DNA of 64,000 nt from Molossus alvarezi (lineage: Eukaryota; Chordata; Mammalia; Chiroptera; Molossidae). The position numbers and the translations under genes were made by a program. Positions 1 to 9,992 of the stretch are shown one piece after another; position 1 is the stretch's first letter, and each line of letters opens with the position of its first letter. Below the pieces are notes generated by a model. The model had not been told where the DNA came from and did no database searches. It worked only from the letters and a program-made list of their open reading frames with translations. The stretch covers positions 60,349,001 to 60,413,000 of the forward strand of contig CM073887.1 of NCBI GenBank assembly GCA_037176705.1, given 5' to 3'.

Positions 1-470
1 GCCAAAGGTGGAAGCAACCCAAATGTTCCTTTACCAATGAATGGATAAGTAAAATATGGTTCATCCACTCAATGGAATATTATCAGCCGCAAAAAGGAAG
101 GAAATTCTGACACCTGCTACAACACAAATGAACCTTGAGGACATTATGCTGAGTGAAATAAATCAGACACAAATGGACACAGACTGTATGATCCTACTTA
201 TATGAGGTCCCTGGAGGAGTCAGATTCATAGAGACAGGAGGTAAATGGTGGGTCCCAGGGACTGTGGGAGGTGGGCGGGAAGTTAGTGTTAATGGGGACA
301 GAGTTTCATTTGGGAGGATGAACGAGTTCTGGAGCTGGAGGGGTGATGGCTGCACAACAACGTCAATGTATTTAATACCACCGAACTGTGCGCTTAAAAA
401 TGGTTATAATGGTCACTTTTATGTTATATGCATTTTATCACAATTTAAAAAGAAAAAGAAAACAAACATT
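1..470 (+). mobile_element. L1M-type LINE 3' end
   Basis: It contains the shared L1 3' words: GGAATATTATCAGCC, ACATTATGCTGAGTGAAATAA, TATGATCCTACTTATATGAGG, a GGTGATGGCTGCACAACAA box and a terminal A-rich stretch. The 5' part is cut by the window edge. Confidence 0.8.
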
Positions 471-578
471 CTCAGCTCATGGGCTACATAAAACCAGCAA
501 GCTTTGGCCCCTGAGCTGTAGTTTGCAGACCCCTGGGCCACCCCAACAGGTGGGCTCTGGGAATAAAAGTATGTGAAG

Positions 579-836
579 TCCGCCCTGGCCGGTTTAGCTC
601 AGCGGTTAGAGCGTTGGCCCACAGACCAGAGAGTCCTGGGTTCGGTTCCCGCTAAGGGCACGTACCTCGGTTGCAGTTTGTCCCTGGTCCCGGTTGGGGT
701 CTTGTGGGTGGCAGCCAGTCGATGTGTCTCTCTCACATTAATATTTCTCTCTCTCTCTTTCTCTTTCTCTCTCTCTCCTTCCCGCTCTATCTGAAGATAA
801 ATGCAAAAATGTACTTGGGAGAAGATTAAGAAAAAC
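579..836 (+). mobile_element. Ves-type SINE
   Basis: The tRNA-like head (GGCCGGTTTAGCTCAGCGGTT) and B box (GGTTCGGTTCCC) are intact. A CT tract and the GAAGATAAATGCAAAAATGT segment follow. It is flanked by AAAGTATGTGAAG duplications (566-578 and 837-849). A second, very short SINE-head-like piece at about 850-872 runs into a C(15) tract. Confidence 0.9.
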
Positions 837-1346
837 AAAGTATGTGAAGCCCGGATGGGGTAGCTCACTACGCCCCCCCCCCCCCCCGCCAGGAGAGGAG
901 CCCATCCAAGTGGGGGCTAGGGCTGCATCCTTACACATCTTGTACCCATGAGACCCAGAGTACCCTCTCCAAGCCTCAGTTTCTCCATCTGCAAAGTTCC
1001 TCTGCATACTGGGGGCCAATGTCAGGGCAGGAAGGGTTGGTTATAGGCTTGAAGAGAACCGAAGGGCTTTGCTCAGTGTCCCACAGCTGGTAAGTGATGA
1101 TGTGAACCGGGTACTGATGTCCCACTGCACCCACTGCCTCCCCAGGAGAAACCAGACTATGCATAGAGGGTGCAAGGAAGAATGATACCTCAGCAGGATG
1201 GCAGTGTTGAGACGGCTTTGTCTCAGAGCACCTCTCCGGGCCTTCTGCCAACACTAGCAGACAGCATTTGTGAACTGCTCCTCTGCAAATAGCAACGTTT
1301 CATTGACAAATAATTTCTTTCAAACCCAAGCCTTAAAATCATGTTG

Positions 1347-1550
1347 AGCCCTGGCCGATTTGGTTCAGCGGTTAGAGTGTCGGACTTCCAACTAAAGGGT
1401 TGCAGGTTAGATCCCCAACCCTGATTGGGGTCATGCGCGAGGCAGCCAATCAATGTGTCTCTCTCACATTGAAGTTTCTCTCTCTCTCTCTCTCTCCCCC
1501 TCCCACTCTATCTGAAGATAAACAGAAAGATACTCTTGGGTGAGGATTAA
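1347..1550 (+). mobile_element. Ves-type SINE, diverged
   Basis: The head GCCCTGGCCGATTTGGTTCAG is kept, but the B box region is altered (GGTTGCAGGTTAGATCC). CTCTCT and GGTGAGGATTAAAAAACAAAA end it. The flanks share only an imperfect AAAATCA-TTGA duplication, so it is relatively old. Confidence 0.8.
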
Positions 1551-1561
1551 AAAACAAAATC

Positions 1562-2055
1562 ACATTGAAACACAAAAAGCCATCCACCCATAGGTGAGTG
1601 GATAAACAAAATGTGGTCTATCTACACAGTGGAATATTATTCAGTCATGAAAAGGAGGGACACCCTGACACACATTAGAACATGGATGAACCTGGAAAAT
1701 GTTACACTGAAAGAAGCCAGACACTGAACGCTACAGAGTAAATGATTCCATTTATATAAAACATCCAGAATAAGCAAATCCATAGAAACAGAAAGCAGAT
1801 TAGTGGTTGCCAGGAGCTGGGGGTTGGGGGTGGAAAGCGATGGCTAATAGGGGCAGGATTTTATTTTGGGGTGATGGAAATGTTCTGGAACTTGATAGAG
1901 GTGGTGGTTGCACAACATTGTGAATGTGCTAAATGCCACTGAATTTTCCACTTTAAAACAGCTAATTTTATGTTATGTGAATTTCACCTCAATAAAAATA
2001 CATGGATAAAAATGTTTAAAAAAAACAAACAAACAGAGGTTTAAAAAAAAAAAAA
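1562..2055 (+). mobile_element. L1M-type LINE 3' end
   Basis: It carries GGAATATTATTCAGTCATGAAAAGG, the CAGAAAGCAGATTAGTGGTTGCCAGG box, TGATGGAAATGTTCTGGAACTTG, and an A-rich end with a 15-base A run at about 2043-2057. Confidence 0.8.
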
Positions 2056-2095
2056 AACCCACCACTGTAAGCATTCGTCCATCCAGTGGGAGGGA

Positions 2096-2520
2096 GTGGG
2101 CACACACTTTTTTTCCACCTTGGGAAGAGACCGTGGAGTCGGGGGCTCTGGCCTGGGAGCCCTGGGCATGTTCACTGCCACTGTGTCAGCGCCGTGGGGG
2201 CCGCGCTCCGGCGGCGGCAGCGCAGGGCTCTCAAAGGTTTGCTGTCAGGGCTTTGAAAGGGGGCCAGGTTTTTTTCCCCCGGAGCCGAGCAGTCTTGGGC
2301 CTGTTGTTCTCAGCAATCTCAGGCCGCGTGTTAGCAGGAAACACGGCCAAGTAGGGCTTCCTGCGCGCTGGAGAGAGGAAGCTCCGTAATGTTCTGGAAG
2401 GCTGGGTTAAAAATAACCCCGGTATATAAAGAGAGCCGAGGGTCCCCTCTCCGCCTCACTCTCGCGCAGGCCGGCTGGACGCGGGGCCGAGCAGGTGGTT
2501 TGGGGCTTTCATGGGGCCAA
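2096..2520 (+). promoter_or_regulatory. GC-rich promoter-like block with MEF2-like site and TATA box
   Basis: An island of CpG-containing, non-repetitive DNA lies between an L1 fragment and a MIR. It has TTAAAAATAA (2407-2416, MEF2-like) just before TATATAAAG (2423-2431). About 27 bases further on is a pyrimidine-rich CTCACTC initiator-like spot (2456-2462), then CpG-rich sequence. No convincing protein follows. It could be a promoter of a non-coding RNA or a distal KLF2 element about 27 kb upstream. Confidence 0.4.
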
Positions 2521-2694
2521 TCCCCTGTCCCTGGGCCCCAGGACTGGAAAAAAACAGCCAAGTTCAGAGTCCCGAGGCTGCCTCACTTTCAAAACTTACG
2601 CAGAGTTGGGGACATTGTGGGTGTTCCTGTTTTAAATCCTTTTTCTCCAGCAAAAAATTCAACCTCCAGTCATTATCAGGAGAGAGAGAACTCA

Positions 2695-2890
2695 GCTTTG
2701 ATTTCTGCTGTGTATGCAGGCAGGCTCAGGGGTTGGCAGCCAGGGTTCAAATCCTGGCTCTGCCACCTAACCATGGGTCTCAATGTCCTCATCTATAAAA
2801 ATGGGACTAACAATAGCTCCTAGATTGTTGTAAGTACTAAACACTCAGGAAAGACCCTATAGTGAGGACTATAAAATGCTGAGCAATTAC
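2695..2890 (+). mobile_element. MIR SINE
   Basis: GGGTTCAAATCCTGGCTCTGCCAC, CTCATCTATAAAAATGGG and TTGTTGTAAGTACTAAA are the MIR head, core and tail words. There are no duplications left, as expected for its age. Confidence 0.75.
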
Positions 2891-3298
2891 TATGAATTCT
2901 TACCATTATCTCCAGGATCTTGACTTCCCTGGGCAAAGCACACCCATATAGTATCTCATTTAATATGTGCATCAGTTCTAATATCATCCTGCCCCTTCAC
3001 AGGTACAGCAAGCAAGGACTGGCATCATGTGTTGTCACTGTGACCCAACACAAATAGCCAAGTTGTCTGAGGAGTTTTTCCAGCCTTACGTTCCATCAGC
3101 CAGTGGAGCTCCACCTGACATTTTGCACCTGGATGCTTCACTTGCCTCACCCTATCCCCGTCCTGATGAAAAGTAGCAGAGATTTGAGTCAGGGTCTTCC
3201 TGACCTCAGGCCCCATGTTCTTTCTGCTCTGTCCTTAGAAGTTAAAATTTGGGAGTTCAGAGGGTGCAACGGGGAGGTGGACAAAAAGCACTCTTTAT

Positions 3299-3567
3299 GC
3301 CCTGGCCAGTTTGGCTCAGCGGTTAGATCATTGGCCCGCAGACTGGAGAGTCCCGGGTTCGGTTTCCGCTAAGGGCACGTACCTCGGTTGCAGCTTGTTC
3401 CAGGCCCCTGGTGGGGTCGTGTGGATGGCAATTACTCGATGTGTCTCTCTCACATTGATGTTTCTCTCTCTCTCCATCCCTCCCAGTCTATCTGAAGATA
3501 AATGCAAAAATGTCCTCGGGTGAGGATAAAAAAATTAAAAACTAAATAAAAATTTAAAAAATTTTTT
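3299..3567 (+). mobile_element. Ves-type SINE
   Basis: It is a full-length copy with an AT-rich tail of about 45 bases. Imperfect duplications AAAAAGCACTCTTAAT-like flank it (about 3283-3298 and 3568-3583). Confidence 0.85.
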
Positions 3568-3734
3568 AAAAAGCACCCTTAATGAAGACAGGTTTTCCAT
3601 GCTCTGAGCTGGGTGGGGATCGCCTTCCTGTAGGACTGTCATTGCCTTCAGAACAGCCAGAACAAAGTCTGGGCACTGCCCACGTTTGGGGACAAACCTA
3701 GCACCAGGGTTTGGGGCATCTCATCCTGGACTGA

Positions 3735-4120
3735 GCCACACAGATTAGGAAAATAAAAAGACGCAAATGACCGATGTCAGGAAGGAGAGAGATGACCTCA
3801 TGACAGATCCTACACATATTGAAAGGATCACAAAGGCACATTATAAACATTTTGATGCCAATCAATGTCTCTGATGATGTGGACAAACTCCCCGAAAGAC
3901 ACCAATTCCCGAAGCTCATTCAGAAAGAACTAGATCACCAGGATAGTCCTATATCTGTGGAAGAAACTGACGGTGTGGTTGAAAACATCCCACCAAGAAA
4001 CCTCTAGGTCTGAATGGCATCCCTGGTCAATTTCCCCACACATTTAGGAAGAAATAATGCCAGTTTTACACAGACATTTTTATAAAACTGGAGAGGAAGG
4101 AAGGCTTGGCAAGTCATTCT
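3735..4120 (+). mobile_element. L1 ORF2 fragment, decayed
   Basis: The frame DDVDKLPERHQFPKLIQ...SPISVEETDGVVENIPPRN matches the conserved block of L1 ORF2 between endonuclease and reverse transcriptase. It is followed by stops and by a FYQTF-like block in another frame. It is non-functional. Confidence 0.7.
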
Positions 4121-4529
4121 AAGTGGAGGGGTGCTATGGGGTGCACTGTGCAGTAGAGCAATGGGGCCCCCACACCCCTTTACCCCAAGAGATCCTGTTC
4201 CCTTCAAGTAGATGTTTTCTTGGACCATTGGTGCAGATCCCCACTGGGCTTGGGGAAATGAAAGAAACGTTTGCTCTCCAGAAATCAGATCCAGACGTGC
4301 CAGCCTCTTGAACGGCGCCTTTGTACCCTGAGTGTTGCCACAATTAACGCCATCCCTGGCGGTGGCCTGGAGATCGTGGCCGCCTGGGCTCTGAGGCCTC
4401 TTTCAGAAGTCACCGGCGTCCTCTACCAGCTATTTTTAACTGGCCAAAGGGGACTTGTTCTGGTTGTTCTGGACTGGGGAACTCGATGAGAGGGGATGGG
4501 GGCATCTGCCAGGCTGAGGGCTGTGGCAG

Positions 4530-4665
4530 GCCGGCCAGCGGCTCCATGTGAGGCAGTACTCCCGAGCCTGGTGAATGAGGCATCCAGTCGAGCTCCAGGC
4601 CTCAGTTTCCTCATCTGTCAAATGAAGGTTTGAATTTCATCAGGGGCTTTAATTCCAAAGTAGCA
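4530..4665 (+). mobile_element. MIR fragment
   Basis: CCTCAGTTTCCTCATCTGTCAAATGAAGG is the MIR core in + orientation. Confidence 0.6.
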
Positions 4666-4781
4666 TGAAAGCCAATTTCCATCATCAACCAATCGAGGGC
4701 CTTGCTCTCTGCTTCTCCCTGTCTCTGCGTTTCTGCCCATCTGCCTCTCTCCAGGTCTCTCTGTATCTCTCTCTCCTTTCT

Positions 4782-5000
4782 TTCTTTTTAAAAAAATTTT
4801 CTTTATTGATTTTAGAGAGAGAGGAAGGGAGAGGGAGAGAGATAGAAACATTGGTGAGAGAGAACACAGATTGGCCACTCCTGCATGCCCCCTACTGGGC
4901 ATCAGGCCCACAACCTGGGCATGTGCCCTGACTGGGAATGGAACCGGTGATCTCTTGGTGCATGGGTCGACACTCAACCACTGAGCCACACTGGCCAGGC
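4782..5000 (-). mobile_element. Ves-related SINE, GTGTGGCTCAGTGGTTGAG subtype
   Basis: In reverse complement it starts GCCTGGCCAGTGTGGCTCAGTGG, with GGGCACATGCCCAGGTTG and the ATGCAGGAGTGGCC block, and ends in TTAAAAAA-rich sequence. Flanking TCTCTCTCCTTTCT duplications (4768-4781 and 5001-5014) are perfect. Confidence 0.85.
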
Positions 5001-5612
5001 TCTCTCTCCTTTCTAACTCTAGGTATCTCTTTGGTGGGCTGCATGCATTTCTATACAGCTCTGCCTTCACGGGGAACCACTCTGTATTCTGAGAACAAGA
5101 TGACCAGTTTTGCTGCCCCATTTTCTTTATTCAAAGAAAATATTACTGATTGACTGATGGATCGATGATTCCTAAAGACCCAGTCCACAGCCCATGTGCA
5201 GGCTGAGCTGTGTGCTGTCACCGCTTGGGCTCACATCCCCACGTTCGAGCAGGGTCAGCTGACCTCTGTCCCAGACATTTTGGAATGAACCCATGTTCTC
5301 TCTGTGATTTGGGTTTTTCCATGAAACAAATGAATAGACATCCAGGCCCCTCTGGGAAGGGGTTTCTTGTTCCTGCTGAGGTGTCCTGGAGGACCTTGCA
5401 GGACAAGGGGCTGGGCTCGCTGCACACCTGCCCACATGCAGCAGCACCTTCTGCTAATGCTCTGCCAACCCATTGAGGGGGGCAGGTACAGAGGGGAAAC
5501 TGAGGCATGAAGCGGTAAAGTCCCTCCTCCAGTCCAACATGGGCTTTGCCTGGCACCAGGAACTGGGCTGTTCACCAAAGTGTCTCCTGATTATTGAAAA
5601 TCAAGCTCTTTG

Positions 5613-5866
5613 CCCCAGCCAGTTTGGCTCAGCGGTTAGAGCATCGGCCCAAGAACCAAATAATTGGGGGTTCAATTCCGGCCAAGGGCATGTACCTGGG
5701 TTGCAGTTCGGTCCCTGGCCCTGGTCTGGGTCGTGCGGGAGGCAACTAATCAATGTGTCCCTCTTCCATCAATGTTTCTTTCTCACTCTCTCTCCCTCCT
5801 ACTCTATCTGAAGATAAATGGAAAAATATCCTCAAGTGAGGATTAAAAAAAGAAAGAAAGAAAAGG
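5613..5866 (+). mobile_element. Ves-type SINE
   Basis: The head GCCAGTTTGGCTCAGCGG and B box GGTTCAATTCCGG are clear. An A/G-rich tail (AAAGAAAGAAAG) precedes the right flank. The flanks share an imperfect GCTCTTTG duplication. Confidence 0.85.
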
Positions 5867-6149
5867 AAAATAGAGCTCTTTGCTGGCCATCACTTGGCTC
5901 CTGCCCGTGGAGTCTGTGCTGGGGCCCGGACACCCACCTGGGGTGGGGGTGTCACAGCACATGAGGCTGTCTACCCTAAGCTTCCTCCTTCCTTAAAACC
6001 CTTCTCTGGTGGGGATCGGTCCCATGGTGGCTCTCCCATGGGCCCAGCTGTGACTCGAGCACCCTTGGACCATAGATGGCATTTCCCTGGAAGGACATCC
6101 TGGCCCTAAGGGGTCCACAAACCCACATCAGTGTCCCAGCTGGCCATGC

Positions 6150-6260
6150 TGAATCACTAGACATGCTTGCTGACCTCCTAGGCCTCAGTTGCACTTCTGT
6201 TAAAGGGGCACCTCTATGACCCCTGCTTCCCAGGATTCAGTGGGACCTGACAACTGAAAT
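6150..6260 (+). mobile_element. MIR fragment, weak
   Basis: GCTGACCTCCTAGGCCTCAGTTGCAC and TTAAAGGGGCACC are degenerate MIR words. Confidence 0.4.
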
Positions 6261-6364
6261 GTACCCAGAAGGACTTCTAGAAGCAGCCATCCAACCAAAA
6301 AGGGTTCCTGCTCCCTGCTCGGCACTCTTCTAGGACTCTGGCCATGGGCTTGATGAGAACCCAA

Positions 6365-6965
6365 ATCTCTGCCTCATTTTTTAAAAATAGTGGTAAAATA
6401 TACATAACAAAATTGGTGTCATTTTAACCATTTTCAAATGTGCAATTCAGAGGCATTTAGTTCGTTCACAATGTTGTGCAACCATCCCCTCTATCTAGTT
6501 CCAGAACATGTCCATCACCCCAAAAGAAGACCTGTCCTCATTAGGAGTCACTCCCCATTCCTTCTCCCCCCAGCCCCTGGCAACCACTAATCTGCTTCCT
6601 GTCTCTGTGGATTTACCTGTTCTGGACATTTCATATAATGGAATCATATATGTGGTCTTTTGTGTCTGGCTTCTTTCATTCAGCATAATGTTTTCAAGAT
6701 TCATCCATGTTGTAGTGTATGTCAGTACTTCATACCTCTTCATGGCTGAGTAATATTCCACTGTATGGATGAACCAGGTTCTGTTCACCCATTCATTCTG
6801 CCATTGATGGACATTTGGGTTATTGCTATCTTTTGGCAAATGTGAACAGCGCTGCTATGCACATATGTGTACAAGGATTTGAACATCTGTTTTTGATTCT
6901 TTGGAGTAGAATAGTATTGTCACATGGTATTTCTCTAACTTTTTGAGGAATCCTGCTCCATTTTG
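6365..6965 (-). mobile_element. L1M-type LINE 3' end, reverse
   Basis: It reads as the reverse complement of the L1 3' end: CCCTGGCAACCACTAATCTGCTT, GGACATTTCATATAATGGAATC and GGCTGAGTAATATTCCACTG. It then extends into the ORF2-proximal part (TTTGGGTTATTGCTATCTTTTGG). It includes a 114-codon chance frame. Confidence 0.85.
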
Positions 6966-7123
6966 ACCCTGGCAGAATTAAGTCTGAATTCTCCATGTCC
7001 CCTTGGAAACATCTACTGTCCTCAGCACCCCAAGTTGCCCTCCAGGAAAGACCCTCACATTGCTCTGGCTTCTCTCAGCCCTTGTCTTCCTCATGGTTGT
7101 GATGATGATTTAAAAAGATGTTG

Positions 7124-7370
7124 GCCCTGGCTGGTTTGGCTCAGTGGTTGGAGCGTCGGCCTGCGGTCCTGAGAGACCCGGGTTCGGTTCCCGCTAAGGG
7201 CATGTACCTCGGTTGCAGTTTGTCCCCGGCCCTGGTTGGTCATGCGGGTGGCAGCCACTCGATGTGTCCCTTTCACGTCGATGTTTCTCTCTCTCTCTCT
7301 TCCTCTCTTTCCCTCCCACTCTATCTGTACAAAAAATGAAAAAATGTCCCTGGGTGAGGATTTAAAAAAA
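7124..7370 (+). mobile_element. Ves-type SINE, TGTACAAAAAATG subtype
   Basis: This subtype has TATCTGTACAAAAAATGAAAAAATGTCC instead of GAAGATAAATG. The flanking TAAAAAGATGTTG duplication is near perfect. Confidence 0.9.
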
Positions 7371-7483
7371 AAAAAGATGTTGTAAGAAAAGCCCCAACAG
7401 TGGCCTGGCACCCACTAGGACCTTAAGCCAAAATGGTTGCTCCCTCACCCCCCACTTCTTGAGATTTTTGTTTTCTCCTCTGT

Positions 7484-7660
7484 GTAGTATTGCCAGAAAA
7501 AACACAGGATGCCCAGCTAAATTTGAATTTCAGATAAACAAGAAATTTTTTCCCATTCTGTGCAAAATTTGGGATATACTTCTGCTAAAAAATTGTGTTG
7601 TTTACCTGAAATTCAAATTTAATTGTCCTGCATTTTATTCACTAAATCTGGAGACCGGCC
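7484..7660. mobile_element. Palindromic DNA-transposon MITE (MER53-like, name uncertain)
   Basis: The left arm CCCAGCTAAATTTGAATTTCAG and the right arm CTGAAATTCAAATTTAATTG are inverted repeats about 80 bases apart. The ends read CCAGAAAAAACACAGGATG and CTGCATTTTATTCACTAAATCTGG. The family name is from memory. Confidence 0.6.
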
Positions 7661-8294
7661 TTTGTGACAATTGCTTCTCTCGGCCAGGCAGACAGGGAAG
7701 GCCACTGTGCGATTCTGGCCCCAGGCATCTGCTCCACCTGCCTCGCTTGACCAAAATTCCTGCTGGGGCCTGAACCACCAAGATGTCCCCAGTTCGCCAT
7801 GGGTTCCTCGAGAAAGGTCTGGTGACAAAGAATGTGTTAAGACCCTGGGAATTCTTTGAAGATACATTTTAGTCTGATGACAAATGATCTAAATTGGTCC
7901 CCAACCCAGGCTGCCGGAAGGCCAGTGAGCACAGGGTGAGCACACAGGGTGGCCCCATGAAAGGATGCCTCACGCAGGCCTGCCTCCTGGGGCACTGAGG
8001 TCTGATTCACGCTTCCTCGTATTCAAATAGAGCCCACCAGGCCGGAAGCATCTCTGCGAGGGACAGGTCGACCTGCACAGGCAACACTTCTCCCCTCAAT
8101 TTTTCCCAGAACCTGACGCCAGGCCCCGCACACACATGAGACTGGGGAGAAGTCGGGCAGCACCTCATAAGGAAACCACCGCCATCGCCGTACGAGACAG
8201 AGCTCAAAGGGAGGCACCTTCTCCAGGGCCGGCTGATGCAACAAGGACAGGAGGGCCAGGGCCCTAGGACTTTTAGGAGCCCACGGGAATTTCT

Positions 8295-8435
8295 TAATTT
8301 TCCTTCCTTTCCTTCCTTCCTTCCTTCCTTCCTTCCTTCCTTCCTTCCTTCCTTCCTTCCTTCCTTCCTTCCTTCCTTCCTCCCTCCCTCCCTCCCTCCC
8401 TCCCTCCTTCTTTCTCTCTCTCTTTCTTTCTTTTT
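8295..8435 (+). repeat. (CCTT)n then (CCCT)n microsatellite
   Basis: About 20 TTCC units change sharply to about seven TCCC units, then to a TTTCTCTC tail. The strand is purely pyrimidine for about 140 bases. Confidence 0.95.
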
Positions 8436-8439
8436 GTTA

Positions 8440-8640
8440 CAAATGTTTCTCCTTTTTCTCTCATTGATCCCCTCCTCCCGATCCCACCCCTGCACCCATT
8501 CCCAGCATTGTTGTCTGTGTCCGTGGTTACGCATACATGCATGTAAGTGCTGTGGTTTATCTCTCCCCTCCCCACCCCCCCAACATCCCTTCTGAGGTTT
8601 GTCAGTCTGTACCCTACTACTATGACTCCGAGTCTACTGA
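8440..8640. other. Unassigned sequence after the microsatellite
   Basis: It begins GTTACAAATGTTTCTCC, is C-rich with GTGTCCGTGGTTACGCATAC in the middle, and carries no coding signal. It looks like an interspersed repeat fragment that I cannot name. Confidence 0.3.
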
Positions 8641-8785
8641 ATTTCTTAATTTTTAAAAAAAATCAGAACAAAAAAAAGAACTTCTGAGGCAGAAAAAAAA
8701 TACATTTAAATTAATTTCTTGCCCTTGGGGAGGTGGATAAATAAAATATTTAGACCCTGTGAAAACCTACTCAATTATTTTAACT

Positions 8786-9004
8786 TTTTTTTAATCCTCA
8801 CCTAAGGACATTTTTCCATTTATCTTTGGACAGATTAGGAGGAAGGGAGAGAGAAAGACACATCAACTAGCTGCCTCCTGCGAGACCCCGACCAGAGCCA
8901 GGGACAAATCACAACCGAGGTACGTGCCCTTGGCCAGAATCAAACCCCGGGTCTCATTGGTCCTCAGGTGGACGCTTCAAACGCTGAGCCAAACCGCCCA
9001 GGGC
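8786..9004 (-). mobile_element. Ves-type SINE, reverse
   Basis: The reverse complement starts GCCCTGGGCGGTTTGGCTCAGCG and ends GGTGAGGATTAAAAAAAA. TTAAC-T(n) duplications lie on both sides. Confidence 0.85.
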
Positions 9005-9009
9005 TTAAC

Positions 9010-9172
9010 TATTTTTTTTTAAATAAAAGTAGTATATCCCAATCCATGCATATTTGGTACAAATATATGTTTAAAAAAAGTATCATTTATCTGAAATTCA
9101 AATTTAACTGGGCACAGTGTTTTATTTGCTAAATCTGGCAAATAGTTTCTGTAATAACTGGCCCTCGCAGCC
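9010..9172. mobile_element. Palindromic MITE, second copy (partial)
   Basis: CTGAAATTCAAATTTAACTGGG and TTTTATTTGCTAAATCTGGCAA match the right arm of the 7.5-kb copy. The centre is kept but the outer left arm is lost next to the preceding SINE. Confidence 0.6.
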
Positions 9173-9448
9173 AGGCAGAAACTTCTGGCAAAATGGACGT
9201 GACTGGCCCCATCCCCACCAGAAGTCATACTGCAGCCCTGGGCCTCTCCCAGAAAGATCAAAATGGTTTTATTAGATGTTTGCACTACAGAAGCGGGAAA
9301 AGTCCTCCTCGCTTGTGAATACATCAGTATCAACTCTACACGTGTAAATGTTGGGAGGTACCTGGAGATACAACCCATTTATCAGATGACAAAACTGAGG
9401 TTCGGAAAAGAAAAGCAACTTGACCAAGCTCTAGGCTGTGGTGCTCTT

Positions 9449-9661
9449 TTTCCCCCCTATTTATCTTCAGATAGTGTGGGAGGGAGGGAGAGAGAGAGAG
9501 AAACATTGATGTGAGAGGGACACATCGATTAGTTGCCTCCCACATGACCCCAACCAGAGCCCAAGATGAACCACAACCGAGGTACATGCCCTTGACCGGA
9601 ATCAATCCACGACTCATTGGTCCGCGGGCCAAAGCTCTAACCACTGAGCACCAGCCAGGGC
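9449..9661 (-). mobile_element. Ves-type SINE, reverse
   Basis: The reverse complement has GCCCTGGCTGGTGCTCAGTGG and an altered B box. The imperfect AGGCTGTGGYRCTCTT duplications (9432-9448 and 9662-9678) mark the insertion into a MIR-like segment at 9370-9440. Confidence 0.85.
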
Positions 9662-9829
9662 AGGGCTGTGGCACTCTTAAAAACCTCTCCTGGGGCAGTG
9701 GTTTTGTATCTTTATGATGTCGTGGGCCCCTGTGTGATGAAAGCTGTAGACACTCCATGGTAGAGAAACGCCCCAGTCTCTTGTCTTCAGTTTCGGGGGT
9801 TCAGAAGCCCTCTGAGGCTCATGCGGAGG

Positions 9830-9992
9830 CTTCCCAATTAGAGCTGGGCTCCTGGCTCAACAGAAAATCAATTGTGCCTCAGTTTTCCCTTCCTCACTAT
9901 GAAGTGGTGGAAGTATTACTGGCTCTCCAAGTCCCAAGGACCAAGAGGGCACCACACAGTGACTGACACATAGGAGGTCTTCAAGCAATGTT
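9830..9992 (+). mobile_element. MIR SINE
   Basis: TGCCTCAGTTTTCCCTTCCTCA followed by ACTGACACATAGGAGGTCTTCAAGCAATGTTA is MIR core plus tail. Confidence 0.6.

Noticed and set aside
600..660. tRNA gene suggested by A box TAGCTCAGCGGTTAGAG and B box GGTTCGGTTCCC
   Set aside because: It is the tRNA-like head of a Ves SINE; the same structure recurs in about 25 copies, and the CT block and A tail follow instead of a tRNA acceptor end.
8295..8410. CRISPR-like regular repeats
   Set aside because: Eukaryotic microsatellite with 4-base units, no spacers; the genome is mammalian.
8007..8534. 175-codon frame with KEGRKEGRKEG repeats
   Set aside because: Direct translation of the CCTT/CCCT microsatellite, not a protein.
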